From the NCBI RefSeq assembly GCF_900105515.1, contig NZ_FNSY01000001.1, positions 62,001 through 126,000 on the forward strand: a DNA stretch of 64,000 nt, given 5' to 3'. The notes below the pieces were generated by a model. The model did not search any database, was not told where the DNA came from, and saw nothing but the letters and a program-made list of their open reading frames with translations. The position numbers were made by a program, and so were the translations under genes. Of this stretch, positions 1-9,792 are shown piece by piece (position 1 is the first letter of the stretch; every line of letters begins with the position of its first letter). This DNA comes from Streptomyces sp. 2131.1. Its GTDB lineage: Bacteria; Actinomycetota; Actinomycetes; Streptomycetales; Streptomycetaceae.

Positions 1-1
1 G

Positions 2-493
2 GCCAGCTGCGAATGGATCAAGAAAAGCCAGCCGCTTTGCCTGATCGGCGATTCCGGCACCGGCAAGTCCCACATGCTCATCGCCCTGGGCACCGAGGCC
101 GCCATCAATGGCTACCGCGTCCGCTACACGCTCGCCACGAAGCTGGCGAACGAGCTGGTCGAGGCCGCCGACGAGAAGCAGCTGAACAAGACCATCGCCC
201 GCTACGGCCGCGTCGATCTCCTCTGTATTGATGAGCTCGGCTACATGGAACTCGACCGCCGCGGCGCCGAACTCCTCTTCCAGGTGCTGACCGAGCGCGA
301 GGAGAAGAACAGCGTCGCCACCGCCTCGAACGAGTCCTTCGGCGGCTGGACCAAGACATTCACCGACCCCCGCCTCTGCGCAGCCATCGTCGACCGCCTC
401 ACCTTCAACGGCACCATCATCGAGACCGGCACCGACTCCTACCGCCTCGCCAGCACCCGCGCACGAGCCGAAGAGCCCGCCAAGGCCGGCTGA
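2..493 (+). CDS. istB: IstB-like ATP-binding helper of an IS21-family element (5' cut by window edge)
   Basis: This is the AAA+ helper ATPase that works with the IS21 transposase IstA. The reading frame is open from base 2, so the N-terminus lies outside the window. It shows Walker A (GDSGTGKSH, bases 50-76) and Walker B (LLCIDELGYM, about 220-249), followed by the end of the IstB fold. The stop at 491-493 is two bases from the end of the convergent GNAT gene. No istA is visible, so activity cannot be judged. Confidence 0.9.
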   Translation, partial: ASCEWIKKSQPLCLIGDSGTGKSHMLIALGTEAAINGYRVRYTLATKLANELVEAADEKQLNKTIARYGRVDLLCIDELGYMELDRRGAELLFQVLTEREEKNSVATASNESFGGWTKTFTDPRLCAAIVDRLTFNGTIIETGTDSYRLASTRARAEEPAKAG

Positions 494-495
494 GC

Positions 496-1281
496 TCAGG
501 GCGACCACACATACGGCGTCGTCGTGGTGACCGCGTGCAGTCCAAGGCGGGTGAGGATCGGGGCGCTGTCGGCTGAGGCGTCGACGTAGACGTAAGGGAC
601 ATCGCGGGCAGCAGCGAGTTGAGCTCGGTGGGCGACCAAGGCCCGGTAGATGCCCTGTCCGCGCCATTCCTTGAGCGTTGATCCGCCCCAGAGACCTCCG
701 AAGTCGACGCCGTCCTTGAACACCAGCCAGGCGGCACAAACGACTTCGTCGCGTGCCTCGGCGACGAGGACGATGGTGTTCTCCGGGGCGTTCTCGATCC
801 GGGCGGTCAGGTCGTCGGCAAGCCAACTCCAGTCCTCGCCCCAGACAGTGCTCTCCATGGCGGCGATGCGCTGGAGGTCTGATCTGGCGGTGACACGGCG
901 GAGAGCCACACCGTCGGGCAGGACGGGGTCGGCAGCAAGGTGTGAGGACTGCCCGATGAGCACGGTCTCGCTGTCCTCGGCGATGAATCCAGCCGCCGTG
1001 AGGCGGTCGGCGAGGTCGGCGGGGAGATCATGGGCGCGAGTCTTCCATTCGACCGCCTCACCACGGGCAGCGTAGAAGTCACGCTGCCGCGCTATGAGCG
1101 CGTCGAGTTCTGCCCCGTACACACCGAGGTCTCGTGGGCCCGTGACGAAGCCACGGTGCCACCCGACGACACGGGTCAACGGGCCGTCCATCTCGACGCG
1201 AGCGCTGCCGCCAGGCGGGGTGACACCACGGAGTTGGGCGTCATACGCGGTGCGGAGTTCGTTGATCAGAGTGTCCTTCAC
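496..1281 (-). CDS. GNAT family N-acetyltransferase
   Basis: This is a 261-residue acetyl-CoA-dependent acetyltransferase starting at GTG 1281. The acetyl-CoA loop lies near residues 205-220 (EWRGQGIYRALV, a Q-x-G-I type loop), followed by the usual C-terminal beta strands (PYVYVDASADSAPILTRLG). At about 260 residues it is longer than a single GNAT domain, so the N-terminal half may be a degenerate second GNAT-like fold. The substrate cannot be inferred. It stands alone, convergent with the IstB gene. Confidence 0.85.
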   Translation of the reverse strand: MKDTLINELRTAYDAQLRGVTPPGGSARVEMDGPLTRVVGWHRGFVTGPRDLGVYGAELDALIARQRDFYAARGEAVEWKTRAHDLPADLADRLTAAGFIAEDSETVLIGQSSHLAADPVLPDGVALRRVTARSDLQRIAAMESTVWGEDWSWLADDLTARIENAPENTIVLVAEARDEVVCAAWLVFKDGVDFGGLWGGSTLKEWRGQGIYRALVAHRAQLAAARDVPYVYVDASADSAPILTRLGLHAVTTTTPYVWSP

Positions 1282-1519
1282 TCGAACACCCTACGGACCG
1301 GGTCAAGTGAATAATCGCCGGTCGCCACCGGAGATCAGAACAGGTACTGACATCTGCCGCTACCTGCCGCGACGGCCAGCCGCCCTTCGAGCGGTCGGCC
1401 GTCGACACGTTCGCATCCACGCAGCGCCGTCATTTCTCATCCACATTCCAAAGCCGGTTGATCATCGACCGCCTTCCGAAACCGTCGACGAACGCTGTCC
1501 TTGGAGATCAACGAAGCCA

Positions 1520-1963
1520 GTGAAAGTTCTGGAAGGGCTTCGGGCGCACGATGAGCGTGCTATCGAGTTTCTTGCCATTCCGCAGGAGCAGCGGAAGGCG
1601 GTTGTTGATCCGTCGCCTCCGATCGGTCCTGAGTCGGAGGAGGGTCAGGAGGACATGCGGCCGCTGTTGCGGTTCGCGGCTCCCAGGGATCCGGTGATGA
1701 TCGCGAAGTGGGAGCGGTTCAACGTCATCAGCACCGAGCGACAGGACTGGCAGCGCGGCTATGAGGCCGCCCGCCGCTACTGCGAGCGAGAGGGCGACCT
1801 GGAGGTGCCCTACGAGCACACCGAGGGCGCCTACCCGCTCGGGAGGTGGCTGTCCGACCAGCGGCGCTCGTTCCGGGCCGGGACCATGAACGGCGAACGC
1901 GCCGACGAACTCGAAGAGCTCGGCATGGTGTGGGACACCGCCGACGCCGCCTTCCTTCAGCAC
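1520..1963 (+). pseudogene. Helicase-associated (HA) domain protein remnant
   Basis: Translation from GTG 1520 gives a recognisable HA repeat (WQRGYEAARRYCEREGDLEV ... YPLGRWLSDQRRSFRAGTM ... LEELGMVWD). Such repeats sit at the C-termini of actinobacterial superfamily 2 helicases. The homology stops abruptly after TADAAF at about 1963 and the frame runs on into unrelated sequence, so this is a fragment of one or two repeats. No helicase motor motifs are present. A second HA remnant lies at 10498-11262. Confidence 0.7.
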
Positions 1964-2568
1964 TCCCAGGACCCGCAGCACGTCCGCCCGTGCCGTGTTC
2001 ATCGAGCCGGCCGCGTTCGACTTCCGCCTCCCCGCCGTCATCAGCTCGCCGCCTTCGCCGAGCGTCGCTCTGCCACTCGGCCGCCGGCTGGGCTTCGCCG
2101 GGCGTCCGGGGCCGGCACCCGATGCTCTCCTCCACTACAAGGAGGGGAGAAGAAGGGGTATGACAACGCTCCGTTCCGCCCTGACCAGCCACTTTGCCCG
2201 GTTCCGGCGACCGGGCACCAAAGGGGGATCCCAAGGGGCATCCGCAGGGGCCGCCGCAGGACGCTGCCGGGCCCGGGCCGCCGGGGCGCCAGGCGGCCGG
2301 CTCGTATGGCGCGCACGGTACGGCGGGCGGGTGGGGCTGGTCATCGTGCTCATCGAGGGCTCCTTCGCTGCGCCGGGACAGAACACGGGCAGCATGCGAA
2401 GGCACCCCTTGTCCACGGGCTAACGGTGCTCGGCAACCACCCCTGTCCAGGGGAAACAGGACCACCCCGGACCGGCCCTACAGGGCGTGGGTCACTGTTT
2501 GGGTCACTGCCCGCAGCAAATGGGCCAGCGCTCCCGGGCCCCCTTGTCCGCTGACCCAGCACCTGGTG
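1964..2568. other. Stretch with no supportable gene
   Basis: Several overlapping open frames exist here because of high GC, but none has recognisable domains or a convincing start. An ATG at 2161 follows a GGGGAGAAGAAGG stretch and could open a short frame of about 87 codons, but the product is low complexity and unrecognised. Confidence 0.4.
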
Positions 2569-2793
2569 TCAGGGGTGCAGGCGGCAGGTCCGCCAGCACC
2601 GGCCGGTCCGGCTGATGAACCCGGGCTCCTCCCGGCGCCCGAGCTGGTAGGCGCCCGAGCTCGTACTCGACGGACCGACCCGGGCACCGATCTCCCGGAG
2701 CGAAGGCCCCTCGCCGTGTTCGGCGATCCACTCCCGCACCCCCCGAAGGACCGCCTCCTGCCGCGCCGACAACCCGGCAGCCTGGCGGCTCAC
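2569..2793 (-). CDS. LexA-like DNA-binding-domain-only regulator
   Basis: This is a 74-residue protein consisting only of a winged helix like the LexA N-terminus (LSARQEAVLRGVREWIAEHG, then PSLREIGARVG, then a wing ending FISRTGRCWRTCRL). The autoprotease half of LexA is absent. I chose GTG 2793 because it overlaps the stop of the upstream gene as GTGA, which indicates translational coupling. Stand-alone proteins of this kind are common in Streptomyces accessory DNA. Their targets are unknown. Confidence 0.75.
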   Translation of the reverse strand: MSRQAAGLSARQEAVLRGVREWIAEHGEGPSLREIGARVGPSSTSSGAYQLGRREEPGFISRTGRCWRTCRLHP

Positions 2794-3038
2794 GCCGACT
2801 GCTCCCCGCGTGGTTGTGCAGCCGCGCGGGCCTGGCGGCGCAGCTCGACCCGGTCCGCCGGAACATCGCCGGGGGTGGTCGACCAGAACGGGTGGGTGTG
2901 CAGGAGGACCGACAGCCGCAGCAACCGCCGGCGCAGCCCGGTGGAGTGGCGGGGGTTCGGCACGGCAAGGGCGTCGTAGGTGGCGTTCCATGCCTGCTGC
3001 GCACGGAGGAGGCCATCAGGGAAACGGAGGGAGTCCAT
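2790..3038 (-). CDS. Small hypothetical protein coupled to the LexA-like regulator
   Basis: This 82-residue basic protein starts at ATG 3038. Its body (LRFPDGLLRAQQAWNATYDA, then a run rich in Arg and Leu) looks genuinely coded and has no predicted signal or membrane segment. It overlaps the start of the downstream LexA-like gene by four bases, so the two form a two-gene unit. I believe homologues occur beside the same regulator in other Streptomyces, but I cannot assign a function. Confidence 0.65.
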   Translation of the reverse strand: MDSLRFPDGLLRAQQAWNATYDALAVPNPRHSTGLRRRLLRLSVLLHTHPFWSTTPGDVPADRVELRRQARAAAQPRGEQSA

Positions 3039-3291
3039 CCACCGACTAGAGCACCTGTTCGAATAACGGTGCACGCAGGTCCCCGTCCGTGGGCATGTAA
3101 GCGCACGGCTGTCCTGTGTCAACTAAGGTTGATCAGTGTCATCGAAGTCTGAGTGACTCCGGCCGCTCCTCAGCTGCTGGTCATTGAGCTGCTCCTGCGC
3201 GATACCGTCGAAGGCTGACGTACCGGTGGCCGCCGGCCGTGATGGCTGGGCGTCGGCGGGGAAAGAAAGGGTGTATCCGAAGGAGGCTGTG

Positions 3292-4476
3292 GTGGAGTGT
3301 GATCGGTTCGGGCTTGCTGAGGTGCTGGCAACGGCGGAGGATGCCGCGCCGGTGCATTCTCTCGATGTCGTGGCGGACAATCTGCGCGAGCGGTTCGGGG
3401 CTCGGTACGTGTCGTTCCTGTTCGTGGACGTCGTCGGTCGGCGTCTGCTGCGGGTCCATGAGGAAAGGGCGACGTCGCGGGAGCGCGGCGGCGATCAGGT
3501 CTCCTTGCCGGGCAGTGTCTATGACGAGGTCTTGCGCACCCAGAAGCTGGTGCAGCTGACGGAGGGGGCACAGGGGTACGGGGTGTTCGCTCCGGTCACC
3601 AACCGCGGCGACGCCATCGGGGTTCTGGAGCTTCATCTCGCCCATGTGACGCCGGATGTGCTGGAGCAAGTCGAGGAGGCGGCGCACGCGCTGGCGTACA
3701 TCATCGTCACCGACCGCCGCTTCACCGACCTCTATTACTGGGGCAACCGCACCACGACGGTAAGCCTGGCTGCGGAGATTCAGCGCCAGCTTCTGCCCTC
3801 TGCTCCCTCCTGCGACGCGGCCGAGTTCACCCTGGCCAGCGCCCTCGTCCCGGCCTCCGACATCGCCGGTGACACCTACGACTACAGCCTCGACAAGGAC
3901 ACCCTGCATCTATCGATCACCGACGCCATGGGCCATGACGTCGACGCCTCCCTCATCGCCACTCTCCTGGTCAACGCCTCTCGCAGCGCCCGCCGCGCCG
4001 GCGCGGACCTCGCCGAGCAGGCCCGCCAGACCCACCAGGCCATGATCGACCACGGTCGCCGCACATTCGCCACCGGCCAGCTCCTGCGCATCGCCTTGGA
4101 CGGTTCCGGCGCCCAGCTCGTCAACGCAGGCCACCCCTGGCCGCTACGGCTGCGCGACGGCATCCTCGAGGAGATCAGACTGCACGTCAACCTCCCCTTC
4201 GGCGTCCCCGCACAAAGCGTCTACCAGGTACAAGACCTCGACCTGCGTGCCGGTGACCGCCTCGTGCTCTACACAGACGGCATGCAGGAACGCCAGGCAG
4301 AAGCAGTCGACCTGCCCGGCCTCATCCGTGACACCGCCACCGAGCACCCCCGCGAGGCCGTACGCGCCATGGTCGACGCGGTCACCGAAGCGTGCAAAGG
4401 CGATGTGAGAGACGACGCCACCATCCTGTGCCTGGACTGGCACGGCCCCGGCCCCGGCCCCGAAGGTGCATCGTGA
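3292..4476 (+). CDS. GAF domain-containing PP2C-family (SpoIIE-type) serine/threonine phosphatase
   Basis: This cytoplasmic PPM/SpoIIE-type phosphatase usually dephosphorylates STAS anti-anti-sigma proteins in partner-switching stress signalling. Starting at GTG 3292 (AGGAGG at 3281-3286, five-base spacer) it has 394 residues. A GAF-like sensor spans about 20-145. The catalytic domain spans about 165-390, with metal-site Asp residues in [22 protein letters not shown] and DDATI. There are no membrane segments. It is monocistronic here; the STAS protein at 38542 is a possible but unlinked partner. An upstream in-frame start at 3184 lacks a ribosome-binding site. Confidence 0.88.
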   Translation: MECDRFGLAEVLATAEDAAPVHSLDVVADNLRERFGARYVSFLFVDVVGRRLLRVHEERATSRERGGDQVSLPGSVYDEVLRTQKLVQLTEGAQGYGVFAPVTNRGDAIGVLELHLAHVTPDVLEQVEEAAHALAYIIVTDRRFTDLYYWGNRTTTVSLAAEIQRQLLPSAPSCDAAEFTLASALVPASDIAGDTYDYSLDKDTLHLSITDAMGHDVDASLIATLLVNASRSARRAGADLAEQARQTHQAMIDHGRRTFATGQLLRIALDGSGAQLVNAGHPWPLRLRDGILEEIRLHVNLPFGVPAQSVYQVQDLDLRAGDRLVLYTDGMQERQAEAVDLPGLIRDTATEHPREAVRAMVDAVTEACKGDVRDDATILCLDWHGPGPGPEGAS

Positions 4477-5574
4477 ACGCAGACGCCCGAACCGACCACG
4501 TACCTCAGTAACTCAACCTTCGATGCCACCCTACGTTGTCTCACGGGACAGGGGGTGAGCCCGTCGTATGGTTCTTCCACCCGAGGCGTCGGGTGTGGCT
4601 CTCGCGGTTCTGCCGCTTATGGCTTCCATCGATTGGCCGCCCGACGCCCCACGACGACTCGGCTGCCACCCCGACGGCTCCTCCTGCTCCTGGTCCTCGT
4701 CGAGCGCGGCAGCCATCTTGCACGGGCCGCGCGAACGCGGGCGAGTACGTCGTCAGGGGAGAGGCGTTCTCCCGAACCGTACATGTGACTCCTCCTGGGC
4801 TCCGGCCCGGCGCGTACGGGGGTACCGGGCTACTGAGTCTGCGGCGGAACCGGCGCCGGGCCGGCTGTGCACGGAAGCCGTGGGCGGCGGCGCGTCCTCG
4901 CCGGCTCGTCTGGAGCATGGCGGCCAGTTCCGCCGCGGCGGCTTCGACGGTCCGGCGGGTCTGCTCCAACGAGTCGATGTCGATGCTGGACGCGGGCTCC
5001 AGGGACAGGGAGCGGCCAGCCTTCGCACAGGTGCGCAACGGCCGCTGGTGCGACCTCGATGCGGCGGATACGACGACCGAGCCCGGCCGGGCTCGGGAGC
5101 CCAGGCGCTCCGCACGCCGCCCCGCGGCAACCCGGGCCGCCAGTGCGCTGGCGGCGAGGCGGGCCCGGCGCGTACGGGGACGCGGCACGGCAGCGGGCGC
5201 AGCACGGCCTGGTCCTCGGTGTCGTCGTTCGGGTAGAGGGCGGACAGGTCGGCGGTCATCGTCCGCCGGTTCGCCGGGCGGGTGTGGTCGTCGACGGCCG
5301 TCTGCACGATTTGTTCGTCCAGGCCGGACTGATGGAGGCGTCCGCGCAGGGTGTAGGGCGAGGTGGCGGCAGGCTTCGGCCGGCAGGTGGTGGTGGTGGG
5401 GCGAAGGCGCCGCCCATCACGTGGACCACGGCGGCCGGGACGACGTCGACCACCGGCCTCACCCGGGCCCGCACCCCGGCGGCCGCCGCCCGCGCCCGCG
5501 CGGCGAGCTGGGCGACGATGCCGACGCCGAACGCCCGGACAGCCGCAACCCTGTCTTTGGCTTCCGCTGCCGGG
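4477..5574. other. About 1.1 kb of degenerate, coding-like sequence
   Basis: No intact gene is supportable. Minus-strand frames contain coding-like patches, for example DLSALYPNDDTEDQAV near 5220-5260 and SLEQTRRTVEAAAAELAAML near 4910-4980, in different frames. This suggests a decayed minus-strand gene with at least one frameshift. I do not recognise the family. The right edge meets the 3' end of the IS110 remnant. Confidence 0.4.
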
Positions 5575-6814
5575 TCAGGCTGGCGCTGGGAGAAATGATG
5601 CGAACGCTTGTTGCTCGTCGAAGTGTTGCCGGGTCTTCAAGCAGTGGTGGAGCTGGCCGAGGAAGCGGTTCAGCAAGTGCCGTTGTGCGGCGGCGTGCCA
5701 GTCGCCATGCTCGCGTCGGCGCCGGTAGTGTGCGTTCGCTCCCGGTGAGGCGGTAAGGGCGGCGAAGGCCCAAAGGAAGCCGACGTTGATGAGGCGGTTG
5801 TTCTTGACGAAGCGGCGGCCGACGAAGCGCTTCTTCCCGGAGGCCCGGGTAATAGGCGCGGATCCGGCATACGACTTCAGAGCCCGGGCGTCGGTGAATC
5901 GTTCCGGGTCATCGCCCAGCTCGGCGAACACGCGGGCGCCGGGCATCGGGCCCAGGCCGGGGAAGCTGAGGAGGATCTCGCTGTCGGCGTGCTGGTGAAA
6001 GGCGGCTGTGGCCGCCTCGGCGAGATTCTCCGCGGCCTCGCAGGTGGCGTCCAGCTGCTTGAGCAGGGCCAGGAGCTGGTGGCCGAAGGCGTCCTCGACG
6101 CCGGGCAGCTGGTGGGCGTATTCCGCGCGGAAGACGTCCCGCAGCCGCGGAGGCGGCCACTGCGTTTGAGAGTAGCCCGCAACTGGGCGAGGGCGAGCTT
6201 CGCGGCCTTGACCGGGGTCGGGGCCAAGGTGAGGACGACACGGGCGTCAGCCCTGGTCAGGCCGCCTTGCTTGCCCTGGAAGGCCAGCAGGGCGGCAGGG
6301 TAGTACTCGCGCAGGAGCGAGCGGACCTGGTTGGCGACCTGCTGCCGGGTCCGGACGGCGTCCTGCTGTGCTCGGGCCAGGACCGTGATGGCTTGGGCGA
6401 GTTCGGAGTCGGCCGGCCGGGGCCGGTGAGCGTGCATGTCGGTGCGCAGGATGTTCGCCAAGACCAGGGCGTTGCCCGGGTCGCGGTTCTTGCGGCTGAC
6501 GCCGTGGCGGTCGCGGTAGCGAGCGGGTTGATCGCGAACACCCGTCGGCTGCCGGTGCGCAGGCTCGCGACCAGGAGGCCGTGGCTGGTCTCGATGGCCA
6601 CCGGTATCGGATCTCCTGGGCTGTCACCGTGCTCGGCCAGGAGGGCCAAGAGTTGGTGGTATCCGGCCGCGTCGTCGATGATTCGGGCTTTGGCGAGCAA
6701 GGTGCCGGCTTCGTCGACGAGGGCAATGTCGTGGTGGCGCTCCGCCCAGTCGATGCCGCAGAACACAGTCAAGCGATCCTCCCAGATCCGTCCGTTTATG
6801 CAGGTCACGAGCAC
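5575..6814 (-). pseudogene. IS110-family transposase, broken by two frameshifts
   Basis: Three consecutive minus frames make one IS110 (DEDD) transposase. The N-terminal part is 6814 to about 6520 (VFCGIDWAERHHDIALVDEA, with the first catalytic Asp and a later AIE). The middle is about 6520-6175 (RYRDRHGVSRKN, LVLANILRTDMHAHR, LLREYYPAALLAF). The Transposase_20 end is about 6175-5575 (LSFPGLGPMPGARVFAELGD, KSYAGSAPITRASGKKR). Frame changes fall near 6520 and 6175. The protein would be about 400 residues if repaired. I saw no clear termini; IS110 elements usually lack inverted repeats. Confidence 0.9.
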
Positions 6815-7274
6815 ATGCGGGTCACGCGGCGCCCTAATCCAAGGACTCGTTGGTCCGCCATCTCAGTAGCCGTTCGCGACACCAGCGCACCCCAGGGGCT
6901 CGATCTTCCTGCAGAGCTCGCGGGCTCGCGGATGAACAAGAGGTCGACTCTGGAGCGGGCTCGCGCCGTGACAATCAACGTCCGAGCAGCCCCCGGGAGT
7001 TTCGCGGTGATCACGGAGGCGCCGGGCTGCACCGCTCTTGACAGAGGCCTCAAGGGCCCGGGGAAACGGAGGCATCAGCCCGGCGCCCGCGTCATCACCG
7101 CGGACCCCGCAACGGACAGCAATGCCGCTCTTTGAGGAGGCCTTGATGACCAGGGGGGATCCAGGCATTCGCTGTCCTGCGCGAGCAGCTGTCCGGGTTG
7201 TTGCATGGTCCCGGCCGTCTGCCTACTCACTGGATTAGGAGGGCTCACACCGGACCTTCGCCGGTCGACCGGGC
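6815..7274. other. Intergenic stretch, nothing recognisable
   Basis: This is the flank upstream of the IS110 remnant. Open frames on both strands are short and unrelated to each other, and I see no RNA gene, clear terminator or domain. Confidence 0.4.
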
Positions 7275-7565
7275 TCAGCCCGCCAGCAAGCACCACTTGA
7301 TGCCGACCCGCATGGCAGTCCGCTGGTCGTCTCGCTGACCAGCGGAAATCGGCACGATGTCACGCAGCTGATGCCCCTGCTGGACGCGGTACCCCGCATT
7401 CGGGGCGTTCGCGGCCGGCCACGTCACCGACCAGGCCGGCTGTTCGCCGACCGCGGCAATGACTGCGACGAGAACCGTCGGCTTCTCCGGGCCCGCAGCA
7501 TCACACCGAAGTTCGCCCGAAATGGCACCACACCGGTTGCCGGCCGAGTCGGGCACCGCCAGCAC
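7275..7565 (-). CDS. Unrecognised small ORF downstream of the HAAS gene
   Basis: A 96-codon frame follows the HAAS gene in the same direction after a 22-base gap. The product begins near LAVPDSAGNRCGAISGELRC and has no clear membrane segment. It could be a third gene of the PadR operon or a remnant. A start cannot be fixed, since GTG 7565 has no strong ribosome-binding site. I do not recognise the family. Confidence 0.3.
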   Translation of the reverse strand: MLAVPDSAGNRCGAISGELRCDAAGPEKPTVLVAVIAAVGEQPAWSVTWPAANAPNAGYRVQQGHQLRDIVPISAGQRDDQRTAMRVGIKWCLLAG

Positions 7566-7587
7566 ATTCCGTTGACGGCCAGGGCGC

Positions 7588-8178
7588 TCAGCGGCGGCGG
7601 TTCCGCCACAGCCATCCGGTGCCGGCCAGCGTCAGAAGGAAAACCACGGTGATGAGCGTCCAGCGCACCACGGGTTCCGCAGAACTGCCGTGGTGGGGAA
7701 CCGGGGAGACGTACCACACGATTTTCGCGAGGACCGGGACGATGACGGTCAGGGTCAGTCCGGTCCATTTCTGGGCCACCGTCCAGTAGCGGGCCCGGCA
7801 CACGATAACGACCGCGGCGATCATGGCGGCGATGCTGAGCAAGGAGAGGACGATGTTTTCGAGGTACGGCAGCACCTCGCTCGCCACCAGAAGGGCAAGC
7901 GGCAGCCATACCCGGGAGCGGCGACGGCCGGGGGCCGTGGCCGGTGCGGCCGGGATCCCGCCGAGTTCCTGGCGGGCGGTCTCGGCTATCGCGCGCGGAT
8001 CGCCCATCTCGCGCAGGATTTCGTGCACGCTGCCGGGCCGTTCGGCGAGCGCGACCGCGATGTGTTCACCGAGGTCGGCGATGAGCTCCTGACGGGCAGC
8101 GGCCGGCAGCATCGACGTCTCGCGTTCGACTGCCGCCAAGTACTCGCGCGTCAGCGTTTCATCGGTCTTCGTCTTCAA
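7588..8178 (-). CDS. HAAS-domain membrane protein (DUF1700-like)
   Basis: This 196-residue protein has an N-terminal HAAS signalling domain (about 1-70; EYLAAVERETSMLPAAARQE, then DLGEHIAVAL, then EMGDPRAIAETAR) and three or four hydrophobic segments (about 93-112, 114-128, 140-156 and 175-190). HAAS proteins are characteristically encoded next to PadR repressors and are thought to sense membrane or drug stress. The start is TTG 8178, which overlaps the stop of the PadR gene as TTGA. Confidence 0.85.
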   Translation of the reverse strand: MKTKTDETLTREYLAAVERETSMLPAAARQELIADLGEHIAVALAERPGSVHEILREMGDPRAIAETARQELGGIPAAPATAPGRRRSRVWLPLALLVASEVLPYLENIVLSLLSIAAMIAAVVIVCRARYWTVAQKWTGLTLTVIVPVLAKIVWYVSPVPHHGSSAEPVVRWTLITVVFLLTLAGTGWLWRNRRR

Positions 8179-8567
8179 TGTGGCGCCATCCCGGGCCCCT
8201 TGCCCGGGATGACGAGGCCGTCGACTGCGTTCCGGAACCCCGGCCAGACGGCGGCGAACCGCGCGAGGGCGGCATGACCCGCCTCCGAGAGCTCGTAGTA
8301 GCGCCGCGGTGGCCCGGCCGCCGACTCGCGCCAGGTGGTGACGACGAGTTCCTCCCGCCGCAGCCGCGACAGCAGCGGATAGACCGTGCCCTGGCCCGTC
8401 GCCAGCGCACCCTTCTCCTCCAGTTCGTGCAGCAGCTGGACCCCGTACTTCGCCTCGTCCCGCATGAGCGCGAGCACGCAGTACTCCAGGACGCCCTTGA
8501 GCAACTGGCTCTCGATCCTGCCCGGGGTCCGGCCGCTCGGCTTTTTACTTGCCTTGCCGGGTTCCAT
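8175..8567 (-). CDS. PadR family transcriptional regulator
   Basis: This 130-residue winged-helix repressor starts at ATG 8567 (MEPGKASKK). The PadR core is clear (LLKGVLEYCVLALMRDEAKY, then GTVYPLLSRLRREELVVTTW, then YYELSEAGHAALARF). PadR proteins repress efflux or stress genes and often their own operon. It is the first gene of a coupled unit with the HAAS protein. The region upstream of 8567 ends after about 160 bases at an IS5 fragment, so the native upstream neighbour is lost. Confidence 0.9.
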   Translation of the reverse strand: MEPGKASKKPSGRTPGRIESQLLKGVLEYCVLALMRDEAKYGVQLLHELEEKGALATGQGTVYPLLSRLRREELVVTTWRESAAGPPRRYYELSEAGHAALARFAAVWPGFRNAVDGLVIPGKGPGMAPH

Positions 8568-8729
8568 GCAATGCATGACACCAGGATCCGGGTCGCTTCC
8601 ACACTGCACGCGCCCGAGGAGGACTCCCCCGTGACCTTGACTGCCGTCCGTCGACCCACGACAGGTATAGGCGTACGGTCCGAGCACTCCTTGGAACTCG
8701 CGCCTTTGAACAGCTCGTGGTTGCCCTAA

Positions 8730-9080
8730 CGAGCTCGTGCATGGTTGGCGGTAGCGCGTCGAGACCTTGATCGTTGATCATGATCCCTGTGGTGGGAACC
8801 GGACGCATACGGCAATCATCCGTAGCCAGCGGATCACCGGGCTGACGCCCGACGTGATCGCAGAACTCGTTGCTGAACTCGGCCCGTTGTGGCATGAGCG
8901 ACACCAGGCCGTGCCGACGTCACGACCCCGCCGCCGGGCCGTCGGTGCCGGGGCCAAGCACAAGCTCGTCTCCGTCGACCGACTGTTGGCCACGCTGGCA
9001 CACCTCCGTCATGGCGCCACGCACGACATGCTGGCCTGCTGGCTCGGTGGCGATCGCTCCACCATTGCGCGTGCTTCCGG
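8730..9080 (+). mobile_element. 5' half of an IS5-family element
   Basis: The terminal repeat begins at 8730 (CGAGCTCGTGCATGGTTGGC), preceded by CTAA, a YTAR target typical of the IS5 group. The transposase N-terminus follows (TAIIRSQRITGLTPDVIAEL, LWHERHQA, DMLACWLGGDRSTIARA) and homology ends near 9080. The matching C-terminal half lies inverted at 12013-12715. Confidence 0.8.
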
Positions 9081-9451
9081 AGTTTTCCCTGCTCCGGGAC
9101 GGATAGGGGATGGCCCGCGCGTAGAGGCTGGCTGCTGGACCTCACCAGGTCTCAGGTCTCGACCGTGGGGCACCGGGGGAGGGGTAGTCGTGGGGGCTAC
9201 CGAGTGCTGGGGCGACTCCCGAGCCGTTGTCATGGAGGCGGCCGGTCCCGCCCAGTAGCTTTGCCGGCGTCCGGTGTGGGCCGCGCATCGGCGGCGTGCC
9301 GAGCGCCAGCGCGGTCTTGGCACCACTCGCTCAGTGAGCCTGTTCCAACCTGGCAGCCGGGTTTGCTCGTTGGGCTGACGGAGCCTCCCCCTGAGTGGTG
9401 GACACGCTGATAATGGATCTGCTTGATCCGGAGGAAGCGAGAAGACCGCCG

Positions 9452-9792
9452 ATGGCGATGAAGGACTACTCGGACGAGTTCAAGGCCGATGCCGTGGCCC
9501 TGCACGAGTTCACACCCGGGGCGACCTACGAAAGCATCGCCGCCGACCTGGGCATTGACAGGAACACTCTGCGGAACTGGGTACTGCGCTCCCGGGAACT
9601 CGGCAGCGGCGTCCCGGACGCCAGGACAGCGGCCCGGGCCACGCAGGCGACGCCGGCCGCGGAGCCTGACGAGCAAATCCGGCAGCTCGAGGCCGGGTCG
9701 CCGAGCTCGAGGCCAGTGAGCGGATGCTGGCGACCGAGCGGGACATACTCCGCAAGGCGGCCAAGGATTTCGCCGGTGAGACGAACTGGTGA
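9452..9792 (+). pseudogene. IS3 orfA (HTH component), frameshifted near its end
   Basis: From ATG 9452 the product has the transposase-8 helix-turn-helix (KDYSDEFKADAVALHEFTPG, then YESIAADLGIDRNTLRNWVL). Near 9695 a one-base loss moves the leucine-zipper end (VAELEASERMLATERDILRK, KDFAGETNW) into another frame that stops at 9790-9792. OrfB starts inside this stop as GTGA, the normal IS3 overlap. Confidence 0.85.

Noticed and set aside
1094..2554. A 486-codon plus-strand ORF
   Set aside because: Only about 1520-1963 has recognisable HA-domain sequence; the rest is Arg/Pro/Gly-rich frame-shadow sequence opposite the GNAT gene or without homology.
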